Positions 29,186 through 40,537 of a stretch of DNA of 64,000 nucleotides are shown piece by piece. Numbering within the stretch: the stretch's first letter is position 1; each line of letters opens with the position of its first letter. Under the pieces are notes generated by a model that was given only the letters and a program-made list of their open reading frames with translations, was not told the DNA's origin and did not search any database. Position numbers and translations under genes: made by a program. Origin of the DNA: Halichondria panicea (Eukaryota > Porifera > Demospongiae > Suberitida > Halichondriidae); the NCBI RefSeq assembly GCF_963675165.1, contig NC_087377.1, positions 4,650,042 through 4,714,041 on the forward strand. Direction: 5' to 3'.

Positions 29186-29424
29186 ATGGACGACAATGAC
29201 ATAATTATTAGCCCCAGTCAGCAGAGCACTTCAAGTAGATCCAGTACCGCGACAGTAAGTGGTGTGTGTATGTATACAGACGTATCTGCATTTATGCTGC
29301 ACTGAGCTTTCATATTAATTAATACATGCTGCATGCAGACGTCGACATCAAGTCAGCCAAGTCAGCGAAGTGAATTCTTTGTGAACTGGGAGGATGCCAG
29401 TGTCCATGTCGTGTTTGAAGAGTG
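29186..29424 (+). CDS. Possible small transposon protein, two exons
   Basis: Exon 29186-29254 (MDDNDIIISPSQQSTSSRSS, then TAT, then donor GTAAGT) joins in phase to 29339-29424 (TSTSSQPSQRSEFFVNWEDA through VHVVFEE, then a donor). The Ser/Gln-rich start followed by a WED..VHVVFEEW-like stretch looks coding. No later exon joins in phase: an open stretch at 29430-29531 (SNIKADFAIKLTGMIEAG) is in another frame. It may be a decayed gene or the 5' part of something spliced further. Confidence 0.35.
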
Positions 29425-29531
29425 GTGAGCACTCCAACATCAAAGCAGATTTCGCGATCAAGTTGACTGGCATGATCGAAGCCGGGTGTAACACTGCATG
29501 GGTACATGGCACTCATGAAGAGAAGGATTAA

Positions 29532-30066
29532 CATGCAAACAAAGTACGTTTTGCAGTCTAATTACATGCATGTAATGTACACGAGGTAGTACAAACAATA
29601 CAAACCAGATATCCAAATGGTGCAGGTAGTTGTACTCTGAACACCTATTGATTAGCTATAGAAGTTGTTATCCAACCATTTACAACTGAGTAGTAGAGTT
29701 AACCAGTAGTAGAGTAGTCAACAACACCCCTTGATCTGTGCACTGTGTATGTTTTGTGCATGTGCCCACTAGCCTTGATGCCCAATTATGCTCAAAATTT
29801 TGCCTATTAGTCTAGTCTCTAAGTCATGCAATTGTAGTCTTTAATTCTTACCAATTAGTCTTTAATTATTACCCAAAGTCTTTAATTATTACTCAAAATC
29901 ATCAACGAGAATTATACTGCAACATCACTGACGCTTCTATATAATCTTTTAAAGAACTATTATTGGTGAAAGAAATCTTAGAAAAGAGTCAACACTACGG
30001 TACTACTAGCACCTTCCATACGTATATACTCAGTAAGCCACTGCTATACTAGCCAGTCTAGCCACC
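29532..30066. other. Transposon interior, AT-rich spacer
   Basis: No gene seen. The word CTTTAATTNTTACC repeats three times near 29841-29890. The ATPase gene starts in a GCCACCATG context at the right edge. Confidence 0.4.
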
Positions 30067-33000
30067 ATGTGGACCATGTGGCGTAAAGGTAAACTATTAG
30101 CATTTTCATGCTTAGTGCTTCTATAAATACTTCCTACCTAAATTTGATAAAAATTGCTAATATTTTTTGCCCTTATTAGGCTGGCATAATGCTCAATGCT
30201 CCACTGCACCTATTCCACTTGATAAACCACATTTACATCTTCAACACCCACACATTTTGTGCTTTCACAATTTTTGTCACATGGAGGGAGGTCTTCAGGC
30301 TGACCATGCAGTATACCCCTGGAAGGATACTGACATGTGATTTGAACCCTAGAGTATCCTCAGAGTTTCAATGTTTCACTGACCTAAAGAAATCGATAAC
30401 ATACCTAGATAACCCAATATTGTGTTAATACAGTAAAGTTCCCACCATATTAAATAATTGTATTTATTTATTTGCATACAGGGAATGTTTCTTTACCCTG
30501 GATTCCGCTCAGTTTCGAAGCAAGTTCATGAATCAAATCAATAGCTCTTTTGGCAGTGGGGGAATGTCAATAGCACTCAATGAGCAACAGTTTTCTTCCT
30601 TCATACAACACCTTAAAAATGAAAGTGGCGCTGGGTTGCCAATCAAAAAAGCCGCTTGTGTGATTGGCCGGCAACCTTGTAACGAAGTGTGGGTGCTGGG
30701 AAAGGACTTGCAGGTATATAATAATTTCAGTGTATCTAAGTCTATAAATATGCTGGACTATAAGAAAACGGTTTCAAAGAAAATGGGTCCAAAGTTTAAG
30801 CTTGTTCTATTTGGAAAAACTAAACTGGTCATTTTATTTCAATCACTTAATTAACCATTGTTCCTCTCTCGGGAGATTTAATATTCTATGAATGGACCCG
30901 GCACACTGTATATTGCACAACCAAAAAATTGCACCTACACGACATTGTCAAGCATAAATGTATGCATTGACAGTATACTATTTTTTTGCTTTCTAAATAG
31001 ATTGATTCTGAAGGCAGACAAGTCCAGGTATCGGAGAGCAAGTACATGTGGTTAGATCACAGTGTTGTCGGAGAAGTCACCAACATTCCATCACGAGACC
31101 TGCTTCCAGTGATCAAACTTCCCCTGACCAACACAGGGCTAGCAATAAAACGCTTGGTTTCTGCTCTGAAGCTCACCATCAGACACAATTACTTCAGTTC
31201 ACTGCTGACAGTTGTTGGAGGGGTCATGGCCATGCATTACACCTATCTGGTCAAGGTGTATAAAGGATGCCCCATAGTGTATGCCGTTGGTCCTTCTGAG
31301 ACCGGAAAGTCTACATCAATTAGGGCTGCTCTTGCAATCTCTGGTTAGTATATCATGCATGCAATTTGTGATACTATTTCATCCCTACACTTGCAGGATG
31401 TTCTCAGGCGATGTATGTCAAGGGTTCCAATGCATTCTTTCTCGAAAGATCGGCGGTATCTTCCTTGCCGTATGCCATTGATGACCCCCCCAAGGCTAGG
31501 TCCAAGAACAACTCTGTGGATGTGAATGACCTCATTGTGGACTTGCACGATGGCTGCAAAACAGCAAACCTCAGGAGTGGGCCCCTGAAACCTATCTCGA
31601 TTCCATTGGTGGCATCCAACTTCAGCCAGAAGCAGGAAGATAGGTATACTATGTATATATATATAATTCAGGGTGTCATACAGGGGAAGGGGAAAGGGGG
31701 ATATCCCCCCTCTAGCTCCAACCCCCCCCCCCCCTAAAATTTGCATTCAGGTACTAGTTGGGGTCCATAGCTGGCAATTTTACATACTAACAGGGTAACA
31801 ATAACAGTTTACCTTTTTTTAGCAAGTTACTTATTTCCCCCTCTACTCAAAATCCTGTATGACACCTTATAATTATGTGTGATTTTCTACAATAGAGTAA
31901 CTACACGTACGTGCACCGTGTCCTTTGTCCTGCCCACCGTTGGGCCCACAACAATGGAGGAAGAGGAAAATTGGGCAGAATTGGATGACATCATTAGTGG
32001 AGGGGAGCTGTCATCATGTATCGGTTGGGCTATTTCTATCGGAGAATGCCCAACCCTGCAGGAAGAAGTAATGGCCATCAAAGACAAGCTTAGGCACTCG
32101 GTTGAGGGGAGAAAGTTAAAGAATTGGGCCATTCTTCTCTACTTTGTGAAGAAGGTGAAATAAATTATATATATCTCGTAAATGTTTAATTGTCGTTGCA
32201 CATTTATTAGCTTCTTTGTGTTGGCAATGAACATGAGGACGAGGAACCCCAAGAATTCCTAAACATTTTGGATTATGTCCGAGAAGGTGTGCGCTCCACA
32301 CAGTCACCGACCACTCTGCCGACTATTCTGGACCCAGACAGTGTGTTAAGCACAACATTAACCAACATTCTCAACTTCTGTCGCACCAAAAGTCTGAAAG
32401 ATGTAAGGACCTATGTTTTTTCCCTGTTTGGTTGGTATATTACTGTATGTGATGTGATGGGCCATACGCCACTACAGACTTATAATTGAAACTTTTGTGT
32501 ATACGTAATAGGTGAACGTGTTCGCTCGCTGTGGGTGCTATGTCCGGAAGCAAAATAATCAACGAAAGGAAGTTTTTGCTGTCGTACTTGAAGATGTAGG
32601 ATCTGCTCTTACGTATTCTCGAGCCGAAGTTAAACATATTGTGGAAACCTCGAATTATGGGACGTCGAGTTCCCACCGCTTCCTGCAGGGCACTCATGAT
32701 TCAAAGAAGAGAAGATGTCTAGCGTTTTATGTCGACAACATTCCTGAAAAGCTAAGAAGCAAACTGTTGGACGGTAACTGCCAGCTAGTTTTTTGCATGC
32801 ATGACAATTATATTGGGTTAACCCCTTTCAGTCACAACAAAGGAGTCGTACAACATTCATTGGAGCCTCGATGACGATGATGGTGTAGGTGAGTGCACTT
32901 ATAGCTAGGAGTTATTGCAATAACTGTTGCATTGTGACGTCCCCATAGTATTACTAGTTTGACTAACCTTTATTAGGCTGGTGGAAAGTATCTCGACCCT

Positions 33001-33761
33001 GTTGACATTATAATATCTCAAACTCTCACTACCGTGCAAGGTTCAGGGGTTGTAGCTAGGTGGTATATGTGTGCGAAGTGCCTGTCAAAATTGTTTGGAC
33101 TACGCCTGCAGCTTGTTTTTAACTATTTTCATCATAAAACACATAATTGAAGTGTATTATATGTATGTCATTATAATTATGACTGCATGCAGAGGATGGC
33201 AAGGATGATGATCCCCTCCCCCCCAGCCACAAGGAGGACGACGACCCCCTCACCCCCAGCGACAAGGAGGACGACGACCCCCTCCCCACCGATAGTGAGA
33301 AGAAAGACAATGATCCTCCCCCCAGTGACAAGGAGGACGACGACCCCATCCCCAGCTTAGGTGACAAGAAAGATGACGATCTTCCCCCCAGTGACAAGGA
33401 CGACGACGACCCCCTCTCCAGCGTGGGTGACACTAAAGATGACGATCTTCCCCCCAGTGACAAGGAGGACGACGACCCCCTCCCCAGCGTGGGTGACACT
33501 AAAGATGACGATCTTCCCCCCAGTGACAAGGAGGACGACGACCCCGTAGGTGACACTAAAGATGACGATCCCTCCCCCAACGACAACAATCCCCCCCCTA
33601 GCGAGAAGGCCAAACGTAAGAGAATCACTTCAGAATTCGAACCTGCTGCTGCTGCAAAGAAAAAACGTTTGGGGGAAGCAAGTCTCTTACGTGATGGCCT
33701 CGGGAAGTCGTACACACCCAAAAATCTGAAGAGGCGTACCCGCAACTCTAAAAAGAACTAA
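30067..33761 (+). CDS. Transposon P-loop ATPase (779 aa, ten exons)
   Basis: Exons 30067-30088, 30180-30336, 30482-30713, 31001-31343, 31397-31643, 31896-32154, 32211-32402, 32512-32773, 32832-32888 and 33193-33761. All GT-AG, all phase-compatible, total 2340 nt. The ATG has a strong GCCACC context. The N-terminal third has a His/Cys-rich segment (HILCFHNFCH). Walker A GPSETGKST begins at about residue 234. It is followed by an acidic motif (LPYAIDDP) and a polar strand ending in an Asn (IPLVASNF) that could be Walker B and sensor 1 of an AAA+/SF3-like or DUF927-like ATPase. The C-terminus has a KEDDDPLP-type acidic repeat and basic clusters (KAKRKR, KKKR) that look like nuclear signals. The exact family is not recognised. 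A role assisting transposition or replication is inference. Confidence 0.75.
33193..33600 (+). repeat. Coding minisatellite in the ATPase tail
   Basis: About 20 bp and 60 bp units (GACAAGGAGGACGACGACCC and relatives) repeat within the last exon, encoding Asp/Pro/Ser-rich repeats such as PPSDKEDDDP. Units near 33420-33540 are nearly identical, so copy number may vary between alleles. Confidence 0.85.
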
Positions 33762-34068
33762 CTGCCTTTGCATTGTCTGATTTCTAGTATTACGTGCAAC
33801 GTACCCCTTACTTTTGTTTGCTACAATGACATTCTTTATTGCTGGCTGATTCAGCGATAGTTTATCTATATGCAAAATATTATACGTACAACCCCTTTAT
33901 TATTATTATTGCTGGCTGATTCAGCGATAGTCCAGTATTATTCTTTACGTTAGGCTGTGTAATGTTCAAAAAATTTATGATCATAACAAAATGATTTTTC
34001 TCCTTACAATGTCTAGTAACTTTCAATATAGAGTCTATCAACACATTTTAAAACAAGCAATGTCCGGT
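33762..34068. other. Intergenic spacer between convergent transposon genes
   Basis: Holds two copies of TATTGCTGGCTGATTCAGCG (about 33838 and 33909), similar to the transposon end sequence TATTGCTGACTCAGC. A reverse-strand AATAAA (TTTATT at 33895) may end the transposase transcript. Confidence 0.55.
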
Positions 34069-36982
34069 TTACAATTGACCCTTCTTTAAATCATCATACT
34101 TAAGCTTACTTGCCACTTGAGATTCAGTTTTCGTAGGCAGTTTATGTTCGCAATAGGGAGCTATAGAGTAGTCCACCACATCATTGTATACTTTCTTTAT
34201 TTCTCCAACGTTTTTTTCTGTTGAAACAATTTCATACAATGTGATTGTCTCGAATTCAGACCACTGCCCTTTAGCCACGTCTTCGTTGCGATCCACAGCA
34301 AAACGTTTGCTGCTAGGTAAACTCATTTGTAAGTGATGTTTTCTACCCATCCTCTTAGCTGTTGTTGGTGATTCTGAAATAGGTTTCTTTCCATTTGGGT
34401 TGTGGCAATTTACACATTGACAATGTGAAGTACATTGCTGATTGTTTTTTAAACAGCAACACCTGGAAGCGTAAAATGGGCTGTTCTTGCAAGATGTGGA
34501 GCTAACTTTCTTGTTTGTCCCACATCTGCAGGAAATGTTAGTGCTGTTTTCTGTGTTTGCTGAAATTGGTGTATTTGCTGTGTTACTAACGAATGGTAGT
34601 GCAGCATCATAGTGTCCATTACCTAGAGAATTGTAGATCACGAATGCAGTAGCGCATGAATCTATGCTGCTTGTACATGTAGGCGTAACATAGGTAGTTG
34701 GAAGTCTGGTATCAGCCGAGAAAATCACAATAGAACACTGTAGACTATTAGCAATTGCAAGAGGCATTGCATTTCCCACGGGACTGATGTGAAAATTGGG
34801 CTGTAGAAATTTGTTGACCTCCGTCTCATAATCATCAACTAATGGGTCTATAAATGGTTCGTATTCAGCACGTCTACAACCAAGCATCTCAGTAACAAAC
34901 AATTGACGTAATTTCATAGCCAGGTTGCTGATATTTTCAGTTTCAATGCCATTGCTAATTCCCATGTTGCTGAGTATTAAATGCCACTCTTTCGATTGCG
35001 TTGCCACGTTTTTCGCAATGGCTGGGAAAAAACAGTTGCCGTCTCCTATTATAGGAGTGAAAATAAGCCCATTTGATTGCAATGTTTGACTTAGTTGTGA
35101 TTCTGAAGATACATCAGCAGAGCAGCCCTGTTCTAACCCACTGTTCGAAGCAAAAGGTTTAACAAGTTCTCCTAGCTTAACGAGACCCATGTACTTGAGT
35201 GACGTTAGGACGTGAAACTTTGTTAATGCATGTAGATAAATAACTTTTACCTCATCAAAATCAAACATGCAAGAGGATACATCAATCTCGCATTGGGTGT
35301 CAGTTTCTCGAGTTTCTCTGTCTTTGGGTAGTATTCCAATCGGTTGTAATGGCCCACAAGTAAGGTCATGTCTGAACCTACTGTTACAAATTGGTTCAGA
35401 CAAAGTCTTTGATTTCACTGTTTTGGCAGAGTTGTACGAATGAATTACAACTGTAAGTAGTGCATACGCTAAAAGAATACCAATTTTATTTCTATGTAAA
35501 ATTGAATTGATGTGATGGTGAAAGCGCTCATTACGATTTGTTCCTCCACCTATGGGAATATCACTTAAACAACCTTGAGATACATGCTTCTTTAGATTTG
35601 AAATAGCATGCATTGTCTCTTGCGTAAACACACCTAACCCCTTTTGATCCTTAACATTAATCCATTTGTTACTAAATGCCTCCATTTTGGACAGTATCAT
35701 AGCGGATCCAGGTGTTGAACATTTGCGTTTCACTTCGCTATCTCCATCAGTGCGGAATACCTGCGTTAGATCTTGTGTACATCTAAAATGAATATCACAC
35801 TTTCTGGATATTGTTCGTGTTATCCTCTGGACAGCATGGAATAGGTCCAACTTGACAGCAATGTCCATACCTAATACTGCCTGTATTTTTCTTCTTAGTT
35901 TACAACAGTCGTCAATGTATGCAGTTGTTAGGCCATGAGAGCGAGCTTTGAGGTTACGCAACAGTACCTCTATTGTATCAAAACTAGTCCCTCTAGTAAG
36001 TTGCCATGTTACAATTTGTCCACACTCATTCATTACTATAAAAAGGCTGTCATATTGATGTACCCATTTTCCATCATTTCGTACATATCCAATGTTTGCA
36101 GCAACCTTGAAAGTATGATCAAATGATATTGTACTTCCTAGTGGAATCTCACTTATTTCTCGTACATAAAGGTGCTCGTTCTGAAGAAACATAGCTAAAA
36201 AGCATTGTCTCAATATGTAGTCACTAGGGGTCTGTGAAAGGGGTATAGACCAAAAATCTGTTTCACTCACAGACTTTCCTAGTAGTAACTCGTGATTTCT
36301 GATCATGTCGCACACTTTTGCAAATGTAGTAAGTTTCTGCTCCATAATAACAGACTCAATGCTTTGAAATGTCATCCCTTTTATTACCAATGATGTGCAT
36401 GTGTCAATTAGAGAGGTAGTCATCCCAGTCCGTTTTAAAAGAATGAACGGCACAAGTGATGGTGATGGGAAGCGCCTAAGAATTAGCTCGTCATGAGCAA
36501 GCAGTCTGTGTTGGTTTGTGCACACATACACTGCACTTACCAAATACACAACATTATGCAAACCATGAATCACCCTTGGCTGAGCAGAAGAACTAGTACC
36601 ATCACACCAACGAGAATGCTGTGTTGGCAAATGACATTTTGGACAAAAAATTGAATGTGGAGGAAAAATCGAAGGGAAGGATACGTAAGGATTCCAAAAT
36701 ATTATCGATGGATTTTGAAGGAAGTGATCATTAGGAGATTCCGTATTACCAGGAAACGGGAACGGAACATTGATAACCACTCATGTAAACAGTCAGTTGC
36801 CTGACAGAATTATTATGATTAGAGATTAGTAGGTGACACTTATACATTTGTAAACACCAACCTTTAGAAATCTCCAACATCTCTTTGATTTGTTGTTGTA
36901 CATGCTCAGGTACAACTCCATTAACTTCTTGGACATGAGCCATGAGTACTAGATGTAGCAATATGAAACATATGGACAACAT
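34069..36982 (-). CDS. DDE-type transposase with OTU and CXC domains (about 943 aa)
   Basis: Exon 36862-36982 joins 34069-36779 on the minus strand through a GT-AG intron of 82 bp (codon split G/TG), giving 943 residues; a second ATG 13 residues in may be the real start. The N-terminal region has a zinc-like C-P-K-C/H cluster (FCPKCHLPTQHSRWC). Candidate catalytic acids in the joined model: Asp261 (SFDHTFK), Asp330/331 (YIDDCCKLR) and Glu458 (GGTNRNERFHHHIN). An OTU-type cysteine protease fold follows, with GDGNCFF (Asp620, Cys623) and a His at 763 (GNGHYDA). An MSL2/tesmin-like CXC cluster is at about 791-840 (CRCGTNKK ... RCCCLKNNQQC ... CQCVNC). OTU domains cleave ubiquitin; CXC domains bind DNA. 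The pairing resembles transposases of the KDZ or MULE type, but I cannot settle which. The frame is intact. Confidence 0.8.
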
Positions 36983-37074
36983 TGTTGACTATAGTTATCA
37001 AGCTTTTTTGTCTGTGGTTAGACAACTTAGAGGAGGGGCCAACACCATACATGGTTAGATCTACCCCCTAACCA

Positions 37075-40000
37075 CATAACCATGGAACGTGGAACAGTGG
37101 GAACAGTAGGAACCATGGAACAGTAGGAACCATGGAACGATGGAACAGTGGGAAGCATACAACGGTAGCGGGAACCATGGAACAGTAGGAACCATGGAAC
37201 GATGGAAAGAAGGGAACCATGGAACAGGGGAACAGAGGGAACATGGAACAGAGGGCACCATGGAACAGTGGAACGGAGGGAACCATGGAACAGTGGGAAC
37301 CATGGAACAGTGGAACGGAGGGAACCATGGAACGGAGGGAACCATGGAACGGAGGGAACCATGGAAAGTAGGAATCATGGAACCATGGAACCATGGAACG
37401 AAGGGAACAATGGAACGGTGGAACGGAGGGAACCATGGAACGGAGGGATACATGGAACGGTGGGAACCATTGAACGAGGTAACCATGGAACAGTGGAACG
37501 AAGGGAACCATGGAACAGTGGGAACCATAGAGCGATAGAACGGAGGGAACCGTGGAACAGTGGAACGGAGGGAACCATGGAACAGTGGGAACCATGAAAC
37601 AGAAGAACGGTGGGAATCATGGAACCTTGGAGCAATAGGAACCCTGGAACGGTGGGAACAGTAGGAACCATGGAACAGTAAACCATGGAACAGTAGGAAC
37701 CTTGGAACCATGGAACAGAGGGATACATGGAAGGGTGGGAACCATGGAACAGAAGAAAGGTGGGAACAGTAGGAACATTGGAACAGTAGGAACCATGGAA
37801 CAGTATAGGAGCTATGGAACCTTGGAACCATGGAACCATGGAACAGTAGGAACCTTGGAACCATGGAACAGCAGGAACCATGGAACACTGGAACAGTAGG
37901 AACCATGGAACCTTGGAACAGTAGGAACCATGGAACAGTAGGAACCATGGAACCATGGAACTATGAAACTGTGGAACCATGGAACGCTTGGAACTATGGA
38001 ACCATGGAACGCTTGGAACCATGGAACCATGGAACGCTTGGAACCACAACTAAGGAACCATGGAACTATGGAACGCTTGGAACCGTGGAACTATGGAACG
38101 CTTAACCATGGAACTGTGGAACCACGGAACGCTTGGAACTGTGGAACCTTGGAACCATAGAACTATGGAACCATGGAACGCTTGGAACCATGGAACGCTT
38201 GGAACTATGGAACCATGGAACTGTGGAACCATGGAACTATGGAACACTTAGAACCATGGAATTGTCGAACCGTGGAACCATGGAACTATGGAACCATGGA
38301 ACTGTGGAACCATGGAACTATGGAACGCTTGGAACCATGGAACCATGGAACTGTGGAACCATGGAACTATGGAACGCTTGGAACCATGGAACGCTTGGAA
38401 CTATGGAACTGTGGAACCGTGGAACCATAGAACTGGAACCATGGAACGCTTGGAACTATGGAACCATGGAACTGTGGAACCATGGAACTATGGAACGCTT
38501 GGAACCATGGAACTGTGGAACCGTGGAACCATGGAACTATGGAACCATGGAACTGTGGAACCATGGAACTGTGGAACGATGGAACTATGGAACGCTTGGA
38601 ACCATGGAACGCTTGGAACCATGGAACCATGAAACTGTGGAACCGTGGAACCATGGAACTGTGGAACCATGGAACTATGGAACGCTTGGAACCATGGAAC
38701 CGTGGAACTGTGGAACCATGGAACCATGGAACTATGGAACCATGGAACCATGGAACCGTGGAACCGTGGAACTGTGGAACCATGGAACTATGGAACGCTT
38801 GGAACCATGGAACGCTTGGAACCATGGAACCGTGGAACCGTGGAACTATGGAACCATGGAACTGTGGAACCGTGGAACCGTGGGACCGTGGAACCATGGA
38901 ACTATGGAACCATGGAACCATGGAACTGTGGAACCGTGGAACCATGGAACTATGGAACCATGGAACTGTGGAACCATGGAACTATGGAACGCTTGGAACC
39001 ATGGAACGCTTGGAACCATGGAACCATGGAACTGTGGAACCGTGGAACCATGGACCATGGAACTGTGGAACTGTGGAACCATGGAACTGTGGAACCATGG
39101 AATTATGGAACGCTTGGAACCATGGAACTGTGAAACCGTGGAACCATGGAACTATGGAACCATGGAACGCTTGGAACTATGGAACCATGGAACTGTGGAA
39201 CCATGGAACTATGGAACGCTTGGAACCATGGAACGCTTGGAACTATGGAACGCTTGGAACCATGGAACTGTGGAACCGTGGAACCATGGAACCGTGGAAC
39301 TGTGGAACCATGGAACTATGGAACGCTTGGAACCGAACCATGGAACTGTGGAACTATGGAACTATGGAACGCTTGGAACCATGGAACCGTGGAACTGTGG
39401 AACCATGGAACCATGGAACTATGGAACCATGGAACCATGGAACCGTGGAACCATGGAACTGTGGAACCATGGAACTATGGAACGCTTGGAACCATGGAAC
39501 GCTTGGAACCGTGGAACCGTGGAACCGTGGAACTATGGAACCATGGAACTGTGGAACTGTGGAACCGTGGAACCATGGAACTGTGGAACCATGGAACTAT
39601 GGAACGCTTGGAACCATGGAATCGTGGAACTGTGGAACCGTGGAACCATGGAACCGTGGAACCGTGGAACCGTGGAACTGTGGAACTGTGGAACCATGGA
39701 ACTATGGAACGCTTGGAACCATGGAACGCTTGGAACCATGGAACCATGGAACTGTGGAACCATGGAACTATGGAACGCTTGGAACCATGGAACCGTGGAA
39801 CTGTGGAACCATGGAACCATGGAACTATGGAACCGTGGAACCGTGGAACTGTGGAACCATGGAACTATGGAATGCTTGGAACCATGGAACGCTTGGAACC
39901 ATGGAACCGTGGAACCGTGGAACCGTGGAACTATGGAACCATGGAACCATGGAACTGTGGAACTGTGGAACCGTGGAACCATGGAACTGTGGAACCATGG

Positions 40001-40457
40001 AACTATGGAACGCTTGGAACCATGGAATCATGGAACTTTGGAACCGTGGAACCATGGAACCGTGGAACCGTGGAACTGTGGAACCATGGAACTATGGAAC
40101 GCTTGGAACCATGGAACGCTTGGAACCATGGAACGCTTGGAACCATGGAACGCTTGGAACCATGGAACCATGGAACTGTGGAACATGGAACTATGGAACG
40201 CTTGGAACTATGGAACGCTTGGAACCATGGAACCATAGAACTGTGGAACCGTGGAACCATGGAACTATGGAACCATGGAACCGTAGAACTGTGGAACCGT
40301 GGAACTATGGAACGCTTGGAACCATGGAACCGTGGAACTATGGAACCATGGAACCATGGAACTGTAGAACTGTGGAACCATGGAACTATGGAACCATGGA
40401 ACTGTGGAACTATGGAATGCTTGGAACCATGGAACTATAGAACCATGGAACACTAAG
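37075..40457. repeat. Right subterminal GGAAC minisatellite array
   Basis: About 3.4 kb of GGAAC every 8-9 bp, the reverse complement of the left array motif. The inner part (37080-37960) uses AGTAG and GGAGG spacers. The outer part is built from ATG GAACTATG GAACGCTTG and GTG spacers, a different composite unit. The many long open frames on both strands are repeat artefacts. Confidence 0.95.
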
Positions 40458-40473
40458 AACTACTACATGCTAT

Positions 40474-40529
40474 ATTGTAGTTTATTGCTGACTCAGCTAT
40501 ATTCGTGAGTCTTATATCAAGTACCAACC
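40474..40529 (-). repeat. Right terminal inverted repeat of the 14 kb transposon
   Basis: Inverted copy of 26539-26593, ending in TATCAAGTACCAACC directly before the second GGAAATTT at 40530-40537. Confidence 0.9.
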
Positions 40530-40537
40530 GGAAATTT

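Larger units (their letters stand above)
26539..40529. mobile_element. 14 kb DNA transposon with ATPase and DDE-OTU-CXC transposase
   Basis: The ends read GGTTGGTACTTGATA and continue as an inverted repeat of about 55 bp (through ACTCACGAATATAGCTGAGT and CAGCAAT) with only two small indels between ends. An 8 bp target duplication, GGAAATTT, lies at 26531-26538 and 40530-40537. Inside, from left: a GTTCC array, a short two-exon frame, a ten-exon ATPase gene, a convergent transposase gene, and a GGAAC array inverted relative to the first. Both genes appear intact. An 8 bp duplication occurs in hAT, P and the Kyakuja-Dileera-Zisupton group; I cannot assign the superfamily with certainty. Confidence 0.88.

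Noticed and set aside
32774-32874. Unspliced end of the ATPase exon giving an earlier stop at 32874
   Set aside because: A donor at 32774 and acceptor before 32832 give a phase-consistent path into the next two exons, which the unspliced reading cannot reach.
33119-33745. Minus-strand 208-codon Ser/Gly/Leu-rich frame
   Set aside because: It is the complement of the Asp/Pro repeat in the ATPase last exon, whose plus-strand phase is fixed by splicing.
37061-40456. Open frames of up to 701 codons (MELWNHGT-type) on both strands
   Set aside because: Artefacts of the GGAAC array, open in several frames and on both strands.
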